Source: Gliomastix tumulicola (taxonomy: Eukaryota; Ascomycota; Sordariomycetes; Hypocreales; Bionectriaceae). Taken from it: a stretch of 64,000 nt of DNA. A program made the translations under genes and the position numbers. The notes below the pieces were generated by a model. That model did no database searches, was not told where the DNA came from, and was given only the letters and a program-made list of their open reading frames with translations. Numbering within the stretch: the first letter of the stretch is position 1; each line of letters opens with the position of its first letter. This document shows positions 1-11,666 of this stretch, one piece after another. The stretch lies in the NCBI GenBank assembly GCA_001599755.1, contig BCHX01000002.1, positions 1,302,001 through 1,366,000 on the forward strand, in the 5' to 3' direction.

Positions 1-3000
1 AGACTCGGATCTAATCCTGAGCCCTGGTGGTTCTGAGGACGTGCGCCCAGTGTCCACCCCCATGATGACGATCCCTGCTGCTCGGCGCGTGAAAGGCACG
101 AACGGGACATCCACCGTCCTTGAGATTGATGCGCCTCAGTTGAGCCGTCCAGGCTCTTCTCGTTCCCTCAAATCGCTGGCAGCAGGCAGGCCGCAGTCTT
201 CGGCAGGACATGGGCATTTCCATGGCCATGGCCACAAACGTCACCACTCGAAACATGGATTTCCTGGACGCGTCAAACCTGCCCCGGAGGAGCAGGCTCC
301 ATTTCGCAAAGGGATTCACGACGAAGCTGCGAAGCACTCGAAGTACCCAGCGTTTCACGATGACAATATCATTGATCCAGAGTTGGCAGACTACATGTCT
401 GACGAATCCAGTGGTGACGAGCAGATGAGTCTGTTTGCTACGATGTCGACCACAGACTTGCAGCCCAACAGCTTCGACCATAAGAAGCAACACTTCCCTT
501 CCACTGGCAACAACAACAAGAAACACCGACACCGACAAGGCGAAAAGAGCATCAGTGGTATGAGTTTCCTGGCAAGGGGGAACTTTGATGACTTCAACCC
601 GCCAGCTGGTAGCTTAACTGGCCATCGTCGCTCCACGCGACGGCGTAACATGAGTACCGTTAGCGGAAGTGTGCATCATTTGCCGTCACCAAGGCCTAAG
701 TCAGCAATCTTCAAGGGCCCCTCAACATCTTCAGACCTCCTATTCTCGATGGAGCACCAAGGCTATGGGGCCTCGTCATTTACGAGCAACGAGTTGCTCA
801 AGCGCACCAAGACTCCGAAAGCTGAACTCAATGAATCGAGTGTCCAGCACGTCCACAAGCTATTGCGCCAGCTATTAGAAGACGCCAAGATACCAGACCC
901 CGCTGCCTGGCAGAAAGCCCTCGTTCCTATCCTCTTGCAAGCTACGGACGATGTCGACCCCGATGTTGCTAAAGGGGAAGACATGGATATTCGACACTAC
1001 GTCAAGCTAAAGAGGATTCCTGGTGGCCAGCCAGGTGATTCTTCCTATGTCTCTGGTGTCGTGTTCACAAAGAACCTCGCACTCAAGAGCATGGCACGGA
1101 AAATGCTCAATCCTCGCATCATTCTCGTCACATTTCCTCTCGAATACCAGCGACATCAGCAGCAGTATATGAGCCTGCAGCCAGTCATGGAGCAGGAGAA
1201 AGAGTTTCTCCGAGTTGTTGTGCAGAGAATCTCGAACTTGCGTCCCAACGTGGTGCTTGCGGAGAAGGGTGTTTCTGGCGTTGCTTTACAATTCCTCTCA
1301 GAGGCCAATATTTCCGTCGTCTGCAACGTCAAGCACACTGTCATCGAAGCGGTCTCGCGCTGCGCAGAAACCCAAATCATCACGTCCGTGGAGATGCTGG
1401 CACTTCCTATCAATGTCGGCCGGGCTGATAGTTTCGAGGTGCGAACGTTTGTCAACAATGACTATCCAGGCCGGAAGAAGTCCTACATCTTTCTGTCTGG
1501 ATGTAAACCAGAACTTGGATGCACCATTTCTCTTCGCGGAGCAGATCAAATGACCCTTGCTAAAGTCAAGAGCATCGTGGAGTTCATGGTTTACGTGGTC
1601 TACAACTCGAAGCTAGAGTCGAGTCTGCTGAGGAATGAGTCAATAGAGCCTCCAGCCTCAATTGACAATTCGGCCTCAACATCGTTCCAGGCACCGAGCC
1701 AAAGCTTTGGAGTTGGCATCAATGGGCATGACCAATCTGCTCCAGACAATGGTCCAGCCGTCGTGGTTGATCCGGCCTCCGGCGAGAGCCTCCCGCCCTC
1801 ACAAGCTACGGTTGAAAATCCGTCTCTGCCCAGTCAGGATGAAGACCAAAGTTCACAGTTGCTTCCCGAGCCCAATGGCGTTGAGAATGGGCAATTGACA
1901 CCAGGTCTGTCAGAAGCACAAAGACTTGAGGACGATCGAACTAGCCAAGTGCCGGATGACATTCCTATGCCTACCTATTACAGCGATATGGTGGCAAAGT
2001 ACGAGACCAAGATTGTGTCGGCTTCGCCTTACGTCAAGTTTGGGCAGCCGTACTTGCTCATGAAGGCTCGAGAACAAGAGAGACGCCTCATGTGGCTAAA
2101 GAGTCTGCTTGAGCATGACGCAGTTGAGCGGGCCGAGGACTCTGAAAGCACTGAGCCCCAACGTTTCCAACTCATCAAGCCTGACATGGTGGAGAAGATA
2201 GGGCAGAAGGCTCCTAGACAAATGATGGAGATCCTCCATGCCGTCCACGATGCCGAGTACGACAAGGCCTTGTTCAACTACGAGACGCACACCCGTCAAT
2301 GGGAGACTTACATCCAAGGAAACTTGGACCTCTTCGACCCGTACTCTCACCAGAACATTGTCGTCCTATACTCGCAGGTCTGCACGAAGACCAAGATCCC
2401 ATGCATCGATCCCGCATTGGTAGCGATCAATTTCTATGACGAGCAGCACATAGACACAGAAATGGACGCTGACTGTACTCTCGGTCAATATGTCGAGGAC
2501 CTCATCTATCGCAAGGATGAGATGTGCACATCCAACGGATGCGAAAGGAAGATGCTTGAACACCACCGAACCTTTGTCCACGATCAGTCTCGCATCACCA
2601 TCTTTGTCGAGCCCAACCCGGCACCCCGAAGACCCGAGCTTGGGGACGGTATCACCATGTGGACGTATTGCAAGATTTGTAGAACGGATTCAGAAGAAAC
2701 GCCCATGTCGAATGCCACATACAAGTACTCATTTGGAAAGTATCTTGAACTCTTCTACTGGGGTCGAGGTCTGCGGATGACTGGCCGAGTCAACTGCCCC
2801 CACGATCATCACAGGGATCACATCCGCTACTTCAGTCTTGATGGCTCCCGCGTTAGGATTCACTGGGATCCGATAGACCTTTTGGAAATTGTTGTGCCTC
2901 GCCCTAGAATCACTTGGAAAGTCGCGAATGATCTCAAGCTCAAGAATGAGATCTACACACGAATGGAGGACCGATGGACGAAGTTCATGAACTCGGTCAA

Positions 3001-5923
3001 GGCAAGGCTGGATGGTATTCGCATCGACAGCGTTTTGCCCGAGAAGGCCGAGTCCTGTAAGGTGGAGCTGGAGAGGCTGACGAAGAATGCTCAGGAAGAC
3101 CAACCTGCCATCATTCGACGTTTGCAAGATATCTACGTCAACTCCAAGTACTACGAGGTTGTCCCTTTCAACGTTTTGGTCCGAGAGATGCTCGACAAGG
3201 CAAGCGAGTGGGACATTGCGTTTGCTAAATTCGAGGCAGACTTCCTAGGCGACAAGGACATGCGGCAGTTGACAATGATGCAGCTGAAGAAGATGTTTGC
3301 AGACAACGAGTCCAAGGACTCATTCGTGTCTAACGAAGGCACTGGGTCGACAGCCGATAGTGATGAGCGTCCCTCTCAGACCTTCTCTGAGACCGAGGAG
3401 AAGAGCACTCAGCCAACTGAGTATACCGAAGGCACGAGCGTGCTGGAGGCAAGCACCACGTCTTCTACTCAGCCGAACGATTCCCCTAAGGAGGCCCACG
3501 TCGAGATACCCGAAGAAGACGGGCCCAAGGCACTGGAATCCTCAGAAGAGGCTTTAGAGAGAGTCGATGCGCTCGACCTAGCTGGCTCTGCCATTGCCAT
3601 ACACACGCCAGGTGGTATACCTCAGCCGACAGCGAGTGATGGAATCTCGAAGATACCTGCCCCCACGCAGGGAACGGCCTCTCCCCGGCCGTCGACCACT
3701 CCATGGGGCCCAAACAGAGCGACCACGGATCCTCCGCCTGCCAACGTCACATTGAGCGAAAGGGTCGACCAGAAGCGCCGAGAGCAAGCCACATCCAGTC
3801 AATCTAGCGAATCCACTGCTCAATCCAAGTCAGGCTCAGACAAGACTAGTCAACGTCGGTCTGGCGCGAACACGCCGCCTCCGCTAGTTCGAGCCATTTC
3901 CCAACCAGCGCGTTCGCTGCCCAGGGCACAGTCTGCCGTCGGCAAATCGTTGATCACTCCCGAGATACCGGAGGCCAAAAACGAATCGTCAACCGATGTG
4001 TCGACCAAGACTGATAAGAAGCTCTCTGAGAGGTTGGGGCTCAGCGGGCTCAAATCCAGGACCAAGGCTGGCCAATCAAGCATCCCACGTCTTGTGTCTT
4101 CAAAGAAGCGGGAGTCGAAAGTGTCGACCCTGGCTAGGCATTTCGAGCAGCTCAGCCGCGAGTTCGAGAGGGAGCGGATCCGCGATCGGAAGAAACGTGC
4201 AGCGAGCCTGCGACAGCCACGAGCAATGCTGCCAAGAACTTCTACCAAGCCATTCGTAGAGGTCTTTGACGATGTGAACGAGGCCTTTGAAGAGCCCACG
4301 CCAATGGCGGAAGCCGCCCCAGAGCGCGAGGATGAGACAAAGCGTGATGAGCTACACTCGACGGAAGACCTGCCCAGCAATGACCAACCAGATGGTGCCG
4401 AGAAAGGCTCTACCCGCCAACACCCGGATACGGCCTCGAAGGGCGAAACTGAGGAATCGAGCATCGTCAATACCAGCCAGGGCGTGTCTGACGACGAAGG
4501 CACCACGAGTGATGGCGAGCCAGTTGTTCCTGACGAATACATGCCAGAGATCAAAGAGATTGCAGATTCGCTAGAGCCCAGCACTGAGATCCCACTTGAG
4601 CTTCCGAAGCACCAGAAGACTAGTCTCATGAAGTATCTCACCAACTTCTGGGCTGAGCGGTCAGCCAGTGGCTGGCCCCCGCTAGAGTATCCGGTTACTG
4701 GGGCTGAGCACATTTTCTCCGACTCAGATGTCATTGTTCGCGAGGACGAACCGAGTTCAGTGATTGCCCTTGCACTTGGCAGCGAGGACTACCAGGGCAA
4801 GCTTCTTAACATAAGGGGAGAAGCGCAGGTATCCACGCAGCGTGAGCTCGAGAAGCAGGAATCGGATGCTTCAGGCTCGGTTCCGACCTCCGAGGCTGCG
4901 GACATGACTCCAGACGACCGAGTCCAAGCCGAGCTGGAGAGGAGTCTCCTGAGGGTCACTGGCACCCATCTCAAGTATCAGTTCAAGGACGGTCCAGCAA
5001 TCATGACGTGCAAGGTATTCTACGCCGAGCAATTCGACGCTCTTCGACGGAAATGCGGTGTGGATGAACGGATTGTTGAGTCGCTGTCACGATGTCTTAA
5101 ATGGGACTCGAAGGGAGGCAAGACGAAGTCTGTCTTCCTCAAGACGCTCGACGACCGTCTAGTCCTCAAGTCTCTGTCACCCGTGGAGACGTCTGCGTTC
5201 CTCCGCTTCGCCCCGGGGTACTTCAGCATCATGGCTGAGGCGCTATTCCACGACCTGCCCTCTGTCATTGCAAAGATGCTTGGGTTCTTCCAGGTCTTCA
5301 TCAAGAACCCGCTCACAGGGGCGGACATCAAGCTTGATCTGCTTGTGACGGAGAATCTCTTCTACGACCGATCCCCGACGCGCATCTTCGATCTCAAAGG
5401 TTCGATGCGGAATCGAAAGATTGAGTCTACAGGCGAGCAGAATGAGGTGCTTCTCGACGAGAACATGGTCGAGTTCATCTTCGAGTCACCTCTGTTTGCT
5501 CGTGAGCATTCGAAGAAACTGCTGAGAGCGTCCGTCTGGAACGATACGCTGTTCCTCGCGCGACAGAACGTAATGGACTACTCGCTCATGATTGCCGTTG
5601 ATGAGTCGAGGAAGGAGCTTGTGGTTGGCATCATTGACTGCATCCGGACATACACGTGGGACAAGAAACTGGAGAGTTGGATCAAGGACCGAGGCTTTGC
5701 AGGAGGCGGCCGGAATCGTCCAACGGTGACGAGTCCCAAGGAATACAAGAGCCGCTTCCGAGAGGCCATGGGACGGTACGTAACCGGATTTGAGTGACGA
5801 AGCTACCTGGATGGATTGCTAACTTGCAGCAGATACATCTTGCAGTCGCCCAACTGCTGGCATCAGTTCGCGAGCCCTTCTCACCCGCACAACATGGCGC
5901 GGACCAGATTCGAGGACTCGTAG
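1..5923 (+). CDS. FAB1: 1-phosphatidylinositol-3-phosphate 5-kinase (Fab1/PIKfyve), 5' truncated
   Basis: Makes PI(3,5)P2 from PI3P on vacuole/endosome membranes. The frame is open from base 2 with no start, so the N-terminus, including the FYVE zinc finger expected upstream, lies outside the window. About nt 1000-1600 encode the TCP-1/Cpn60-like domain, followed by the conserved Cys-rich region (about nt 1960-3200), a long Ser/Thr/Pro/Glu-rich spacer, and the PIP-kinase domain (about nt 4930-5920). The kinase domain shows the DLKGS motif, MDYSLM and an IIDCIRTYTWDKKLE segment. The frame appears to stop at 5797, but a 57-nt intron (5776-5832, GTACGT donor, GCTAAC branch, CAG acceptor) joins a last exon 5833-5923. 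That exon encodes YILQSPNCWHQF, a typical Fab1 tail ending, and stops at TAG 5921. The true end is therefore 5923. Family assignment is secure. Confidence 0.95.
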
Positions 5924-6296
5924 GAGAGGCCTTACTAGTGGTGAGACAACCCTGAAGGCATGCATGATTTGACGACGTCAAGATTTTGTTTACGGTAGCA
6001 TGAATGATGTAACAGCGTATTGCATCGGGAATGAAGCTAGTTATCCTGTGTGCTCTCTATCTAAGGTAATACATTAATTACAGAGATGCTGGCAATAGAA
6101 GAACCTCAGTCAGGCGTTGATACCCGTGGTGAAGTGCTATAATTACAGTGTGACCCCACTATAGACATCACCACTACATCCATCCATCTTCACGCTGTAG
6201 CTCCAGTACGCTAACTTAATACACTTCAACCTCCCATCGCTACATCCAGTATATCTCATCGCCATGCCACCAAGGTGATATGTAAACCAGTCAAAC
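5924..6296. other. Intergenic, FAB1 3' region and MDM12 promoter
   Basis: No coding potential seen. The stretch separates two genes on the same strand. It is AT-richer than the flanking exons and should hold the FAB1 terminator and the MDM12 promoter. No clear TATA box or conserved site was recognised. Confidence 0.5.
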
Positions 6297-7655
6297 ATGT
6301 CCATCGACCTCAACTGGGAGACGCTCACAAGCGGCCCCGACGGCGAGGCCCTAGCGGAGCGCATCCGCGCCTTCATCCACGACAAGTTCCAGACGGTGCC
6401 GCTGCCCCGGTTCATCAAGTCGGTCAAGGTGCACGGCTTCGACTTCGGCACGATCCCGCCGCGGCTGGACCTCAAGGACATCACGGATCCGCTGCCGGAC
6501 TTCTACGACGGGGATTTCGATGACGACGAGGACGGGTCGGAGGATGGCGAGGGCGGGGGCGGGGGAGGGACGACGGATCTTGCGGGGAGTGCGACGTTGA
6601 CGGAGAGGCGCGGGGAGAGGAGTAGGGTTGAGGCGTTGAGGAGTGATGCTGTGGGGGGTAGTGGCTACGGGCATGGAGGTTATGGTCATCATGGTCATCA
6701 TGGTTATCATGGTCATGGACATGGCCATAGCCATGATGTCGGGATCCCGTTTCTGGGTGCGTCGACGCCGGGGATTCTCGGCGAGAGGGGGCTGAACTAC
6801 TTCCAAGGCCATCTCGGGACGGGCACACACACGCCGCTGGCGGCTGTCGCAGGCGCGCATCTGGGAAACAGCTGGATGAGTCTGCCGCTGCCGCCGCCGC
6901 CGCACCAGGGTGCCGATCTGCGGACGCCGAGCCACAGCCGGAATCCGTCGCAGAGCAGCATCTCGGTCGAGAACTTCGGCTCCCTCTCGCCGGGGAAGCC
7001 GCTGCGCGAGAAGTCCAGCGTGTCTACGCTGGCGCCGACGTCGGTGAACACGAGCCGGCCCCCGACGCGGGACAACCTTCTGCACGGATCAGCCATCGAG
7101 GAGGAGGAGGGAGACGGTGACGATGGGCTACGTCCGGGGGAGGCCGTTGTGGTCGAGGAGGAGCACGATCCTAGGAGGGAGCCGCGGGTGGACGACGTGC
7201 AGGCCGTGTTCAGGATACAGTACGCGGGGGACATCCGGCTGAACCTGACGGCGGAGATCCTGCTCGACTATCCGATGCCGTCGTTCGTGGGGATCCCGCT
7301 CAAGCTGAACATCACGGGGCTGTCGTTTGACGGCGTGGGCGTGCTGGCGAATATACGGAAGAGGGTGCATTTCTGCTTCCTGAGCCCCGAGGACGCCATG
7401 ACGGCCGTTGGACCCGATGACGACGATGATGATGACGAAGCGACGTCTCAAGGCAAAGGGAAGGACGCCGCCCCGAAGGCGAGGTTCGGCGGGCTGCTGC
7501 AGGAGATCAAGGTGGAGAGCGAGATTGGAGAGAGAGTCGGCGGCAAGCAGAGCCTGAAGAATGTAGGCAAGGTCGAGAGGTTTGTGCTTGAGCAGGTCAG
7601 GAGGATATTCGAGGAGGAGTTTGTCTACCCCAGCTTCTGGACATTCCTCATATGA
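6297..7655 (+). CDS. MDM12: Mitochondrial distribution and morphology protein 12 (ERMES subunit)
   Basis: Subunit of the ER-mitochondria encounter structure, a lipid-transfer tether. The single exon encodes 452 aa. The N-terminus opens with MSIDLNWETL, the hallmark Mdm12 start, and the first half of the SMP lipid-binding fold covers residues 1-80. The second half (about residues 300-452) has FRIQYAGDIRLNLTAEILLDYP and the ending VYPSFWTFLI. Between them lies a low-complexity insert of about 200 residues: an acidic/Gly stretch (about 76-95), a His/Gly/Tyr-rich run (about 120-142) and Ser/Pro-rich sequence. Yeast Mdm12 is about 270 aa, so the extra length is this insert, which is common in filamentous fungi. 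Start and stop are clear, and no intron is needed. Confidence 0.95.
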   Translation: MSIDLNWETLTSGPDGEALAERIRAFIHDKFQTVPLPRFIKSVKVHGFDFGTIPPRLDLKDITDPLPDFYDGDFDDDEDGSEDGEGGGGGGTTDLAGSATLTERRGERSRVEALRSDAVGGSGYGHGGYGHHGHHGYHGHGHGHSHDVGIPFLGASTPGILGERGLNYFQGHLGTGTHTPLAAVAGAHLGNSWMSLPLPPPPHQGADLRTPSHSRNPSQSSISVENFGSLSPGKPLREKSSVSTLAPTSVNTSRPPTRDNLLHGSAIEEEEGDGDDGLRPGEAVVVEEEHDPRREPRVDDVQAVFRIQYAGDIRLNLTAEILLDYPMPSFVGIPLKLNITGLSFDGVGVLANIRKRVHFCFLSPEDAMTAVGPDDDDDDDEATSQGKGKDAAPKARFGGLLQEIKVESEIGERVGGKQSLKNVGKVERFVLEQVRRIFEEEFVYPSFWTFLI

Positions 7656-7786
7656 AGCTCTGTGCAAGTCCTGTATGTACACTATAAACGCTATCCACGG
7701 AAGAGGCCAAAACAAACAAAAACAGCCCTCGGCCGAAAACATATTCATTCAAATCATCACTTCATACGATAACTCCTCGTCCCCTT

Positions 7787-8679
7787 TCACGTCAGCGTCC
7801 GCCGGAACCCCTGGTACGCCTGCTGTATGTCCAGCTCCAGCTCCCGCGCCTGCTGGTCGCTCAGCTCCTCGGTCGCGCGCATCTGGTTGAGCGTGATGAG
7901 CCACTGGACGATCTTGCCGCGGTTGTCGAAGTCCTTGTCAGTCACCTTGTTGACGGACTGGATGACGTCGGAGAGGAGCGGGTGCAGCTGGTCCTTGGAG
8001 AGCAGGCCGAGCTTGACGGCGTCGAGGAAGGTGATGAACTCCTGCGTGGCCTCGAGGATGAGGACGCCACCGATGTTCTGCGGCGCGCCGGACTGGGTGT
8101 TCGCGGGCGGGTTGGACGCGGCCGAGGAGGCTGGGGCGACGGTCGTTGAGGGGAGGCCGACGCGGAGGCGCTCCGTGGCTCGCGGGACTTCGAGCTGTAG
8201 ACACGGTCAGTCAGTCAGCAGTTGACATGTACTCAGGGTCCTTGACTGTCTCCAACGTACATCCCAACGGGCCTTGAACTCCTCCAGGTCCTGGAACTCC
8301 CTCGCGATGGTCTCGTCCGCGAGCAGCGCCTTGTACTGCCTCAGCGACCGCTCGCAGATCTCGGTGTACTCGGCCTCGGGGATGGCATCCTTTATGAAGG
8401 CCTTCTCAAGCTCGTCGAGGGTGACGACGATACTGAAGAGCTCGGCGAGGGAGTCTTGCAGGTCGCGCTCGGCGCGGGTGTTGGTGAGCTTCACCTCCTG
8501 GCGGGGGGGGAGATTAGCGGGGGGTTTGCGACTCGGCTCAAGGACACAGGGGCTAGGAATTAAGTAGGGAATGCAGTAATGGCTTTACGTACTTCATCGA
8601 GGTTTATCGTCGCAGAGAGATGCGTGTTGGGGACATAGCTATGTGGTGTCGGCGCATAGCTCTGCTGTCGCGGGATCAT
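7787..8679 (-). CDS. VPS28: ESCRT-I subunit Vps28
   Basis: Vps28 joins ESCRT-I to ESCRT-II for sorting ubiquitinated cargo into multivesicular bodies. Three exons on the minus strand: 8679-8593 (MIPRQQSYAPTPHSY...), 8497-8261 and 8194-7787. The introns are 8592-8498 and 8260-8195, both with GTACGT donors and CAG/TACAG acceptors. The spliced product is 243 aa, the normal family size. Exon 1 ends INLDE and exon 2 resumes EVKLTNTRAERDLQDSLAEL, the conserved Vps28 N-terminal domain. Exon 3 holds the C-terminal four-helix domain (FITFLDAVKLGLLSKDQL, GKIVQWLITLNQM, ending QQAYQGFRRTLT). Convergent with MDM12; divergent from NOC2, sharing a 293-bp promoter. Confidence 0.95.
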
Positions 8680-8972
8680 GGCGGGCGATGAGGAAGCCAC
8701 AGCGTCTTTAGCGGCGTGTTTCCAGCGGAGCGTCACAGGTATAGCAGCGGCAGAATTATCCCACCGCCTACTCTTTTCAGCTGTGGGGTGTGTCCTTGCG
8801 GCTTATCGATAAGACGGCCTGCCAGAAAAAAAATTCGGCTGGCGGGTCTCCAAGTACAGGACGTTTTTGGTGAGAAAGGGCTGGCTTCAATACAATCTGC
8901 ACCTTCTACCACATCCCAGACGCCAATTGAGCAAGCCGCGATTCTCGTGGCGCTCTGCACATATCTTCCACA

Positions 8973-11321
8973 ATGGCACCGGGAAAGAAGAACCTCAAAG
9001 CGACAAAAAAGTTCGAAAAGAATAAGTTAAAAGGCGTTCTCGACCAGAGAAAGGCCACGGCCAAGATCAAGCAGCGACACCAACTCCAAGACAAAAAGAA
9101 GACGCGGAAAGCCAGAGACGCAGAATACTACAAGAACGCAGAGAATGGCGAGGCAAAGAAGGCCGCCGCCCCGGGCGGGGCTAAGGGAAAGAAGGTCGGG
9201 GAGATGAGCGTCGACGATTTCTTCTCGGGCGGATTCGACGACATCATCGACAAGAGCGGCGCGAACGGCAAGCTGGGCAAGAGGAAGCGGGACACGGCCA
9301 AGGGCGACGAGGAGGCCGATGCGAGCGACGACAGCGACTCGGGGTTCTCCGTGCCGGAGCAGCAGCAGCCGCCGAGCGACGACAGCGAGGACGGGGATGA
9401 GGACGGTGAGGGCGGTGCGGATCTGGCTGGCATGAGCAAGCAGACCATGGACGAGCTCGCCCAGAAGGACCCCGACTTCTACCAGTTCCTGAAGGAGAAC
9501 GACCCTGAAGCCCTCGACTTTGACGACAACGCCGATCTCGCCGAGGTTGACGAGCTCAGCGCCGCAGAGGAGGAGGAGGAGGAGGAGCAGCCGAAGAAGA
9601 AGCGGAAGAAGTCGAAGGAAAAGGAGGACAACACTGACATCGCCGGCCCCGAGGGCAGCGAGCTCACAAGGGAGATGGTCGCACGGTGGAGGAAAGCCAT
9701 GACCGAGAAGCACTCTTTGCGAGCCGCCCGGCAAGTGGTGCTCGCCTTCCGCGTGGCGGCCCATCTCAACGAAGACGACGACGAAGATGGTGAGACGCAG
9801 CAGCGGTGGAAGATCCTCAGCCCCGAGGTCTTCAACGACGTGCTGCTTCTCGCGCTCAAGGAGATCCCGACGGTTATGAACCACCACCTCCCCGTCAAGG
9901 AGTCGGCCTCGGGCAAAGCGTACGTGCAGACCGAGAGCAACAAGTTCCGCACGCTCTCGCTACTGCTCAAGACGTACACGTCATCCATCATGCACCTGCT
10001 CAGCACGCTGTCCGACGACGCGACGCTCAAGCTGACGCTGTCGTCGCTCACGCCCATCCTCCCCTACCTGCTGTCCTTCAAGAAGCTCGTCAAGGCGCTG
10101 GCCAAGTCGGTGGTCAACTTCTGGGCGCAGCCCGCCAGCTCGGAAACGACGCGCATCACGGCCTTCCTCGTGCTGCGGCGGCTCGTCGTCATCGGCGACA
10201 AGGGCATCCGCGAGAGCGTGCTCAAGGCGACGTACCAGGGCCTCGTGCAGGGCTGCCGCGTGACCAACCACAACACGATCCAGGGCATCAACCTGATGAA
10301 GAACTCGGCCGCCGAGCTCTGGGGCATCGACCAGGCCGTCGGCTACACCACGGCCTTCACCTTCATCCGCCAGCTGGCCATCCACCTGCGCAACAGCATC
10401 GTCAACAACAAGAACAACGCCTTCCGCATCGTCTACAACTGGCAGTACACGCACTCGCTCGACTTCTGGTCCTGCGTCCTCGCCGAGCACTGCTCGCCGC
10501 AGCGCGAGGCCGAGGCCGGCAAGGAGTCGCAGCTGCGCCTGCTCATCTACCCGCTCGTCCAGGTCACCCTCGGCGCCCTCCGCCTGATCCCGACGAGCGT
10601 GTACTTCCCGCTGCGCTTCCACCTCGTCCGCTCCCTCCTGCGCACGTCCCGCGCCACGGGCACCTTCATCCCCCTGGCCTCCCCCCTACTCGAGGTCCTC
10701 CACTCGGCCGAGATGCGCAAGCCCCCCAAGAACACCACCCTCAAGCCCTTCGACTTCGCCGTCGCCTACAAGGCGCCCAAGTCCTACCTGCGCACCCGCG
10801 TCTACCAGGACGGCGTCGGCGAGCAGGTCATCGAGCTGCTGGGCGAGTACTTCCTCCTCTGGGCCACGTCCGTCGCCCTCCCCGAGCTCGCCCTGCCGCT
10901 CGTCATCCAGCTCAAGCGCTGGCTCAAGCAGACGCGCTCCCCGTCCCAGGGCAACCGCAACGCCAAGCTCGGCGCCGCCCTCGTCCTGCTCGTGCAGAAG
11001 CTCGAGGCCAACGCCAAGTTCATCGAGGAGCGCCGCGCCAAGGTCGACTTCGCGCCCAAGAACAGGACCCAGGTGGACAACTTCCTCAAGGACTTTGACG
11101 TCGCCAAGACGCCGCTGGGTGCGTACGTCATGGGCCAGCGCAAGGCGAGGGCCCAGAGGGCCCAGATGCTGGAGGAGGCGAGGAAGGAGGAGGACGCGAA
11201 GAGGAGAGAGGAGGAGAAGGGGAGTGAGGTGGAAGAGAGTGAGGATGAAGAAGGGGACGAGGATGAGGATGCTGACTTGGATATGGAAGACCAGGACGAC
11301 GAGGACGAGGATGAGGAATAG
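8973..11321 (+). CDS. NOC2: Nucleolar complex protein 2 (ribosome biogenesis)
   Basis: Noc2 pairs with Noc1/Mak21 and Noc3 in the nucleolus and nucleoplasm to mature and export pre-60S particles. The single exon encodes 782 aa. The N-terminus is Lys-rich (MAPGKKNLKATKKFEKNKLK), followed by acidic stretches and a KKKRKK nuclear signal near residue 210. The conserved Noc2 domain covers roughly residues 330-690 and includes YTTAFTFIRQLAIHLRN, VYNWQYTHSLDFWS and PLRFHLVRSLL. The C-terminal tail is highly acidic (Glu/Asp repeats). Codon usage is strongly GC-biased, as expected for a highly expressed gene. The start context CACAATGG is good. Confidence 0.95.
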   Translation: MAPGKKNLKATKKFEKNKLKGVLDQRKATAKIKQRHQLQDKKKTRKARDAEYYKNAENGEAKKAAAPGGAKGKKVGEMSVDDFFSGGFDDIIDKSGANGKLGKRKRDTAKGDEEADASDDSDSGFSVPEQQQPPSDDSEDGDEDGEGGADLAGMSKQTMDELAQKDPDFYQFLKENDPEALDFDDNADLAEVDELSAAEEEEEEEQPKKKRKKSKEKEDNTDIAGPEGSELTREMVARWRKAMTEKHSLRAARQVVLAFRVAAHLNEDDDEDGETQQRWKILSPEVFNDVLLLALKEIPTVMNHHLPVKESASGKAYVQTESNKFRTLSLLLKTYTSSIMHLLSTLSDDATLKLTLSSLTPILPYLLSFKKLVKALAKSVVNFWAQPASSETTRITAFLVLRRLVVIGDKGIRESVLKATYQGLVQGCRVTNHNTIQGINLMKNSAAELWGIDQAVGYTTAFTFIRQLAIHLRNSIVNNKNNAFRIVYNWQYTHSLDFWSCVLAEHCSPQREAEAGKESQLRLLIYPLVQVTLGALRLIPTSVYFPLRFHLVRSLLRTSRATGTFIPLASPLLEVLHSAEMRKPPKNTTLKPFDFAVAYKAPKSYLRTRVYQDGVGEQVIELLGEYFLLWATSVALPELALPLVIQLKRWLKQTRSPSQGNRNAKLGAALVLLVQKLEANAKFIEERRAKVDFAPKNRTQVDNFLKDFDVAKTPLGAYVMGQRKARAQRAQMLEEARKEEDAKRREEEKGSEVEESEDEEGDEDEDADLDMEDQDDEDEDEE

Positions 11322-11666
11322 ATTAAAACTGTCTTGTAATGTGACGACAATAAAGTTGAATGATACCTTTTTTTCACGCAAGAGTCTCAGGCCATATGAA
11401 TCAACACCGCGAGATAAAAATGCAGAATTCATTCGTTTCTCTTCGACTTGGTAGATCGATCGAAGAGCCAGCAATGTTGATACATAAACTCCCACAGGGA
11501 TGTACTCAAAGTGAAAGCAAAAACGCCCAAAAATGCCATACCGGACCCTGTGCCGTCCGTCCGTCCGTCCATCCCATCCAAACAAGCCCTTTCCGTAATA
11601 TCAATAACCGTCAAAAACAACCAGAATACCTGCTCAGCATTCCATCTCCAATCTTTTAGCCCCTCC
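11322..11666. other. Convergent 3' intergenic region
   Basis: Lies between the ends of NOC2 (plus) and the spindle-pole gene (minus). It is AT-rich, with AATAAA-like sequence near 11349 and a short CCGT tandem (about 11558-11571). No gene was seen. Confidence 0.5.

Noticed and set aside
9027..9887. 286-codon minus-strand frame inside NOC2
   Set aside because: Leu/Val-rich antisense shadow of the acidic and basic NOC2 coding sequence.
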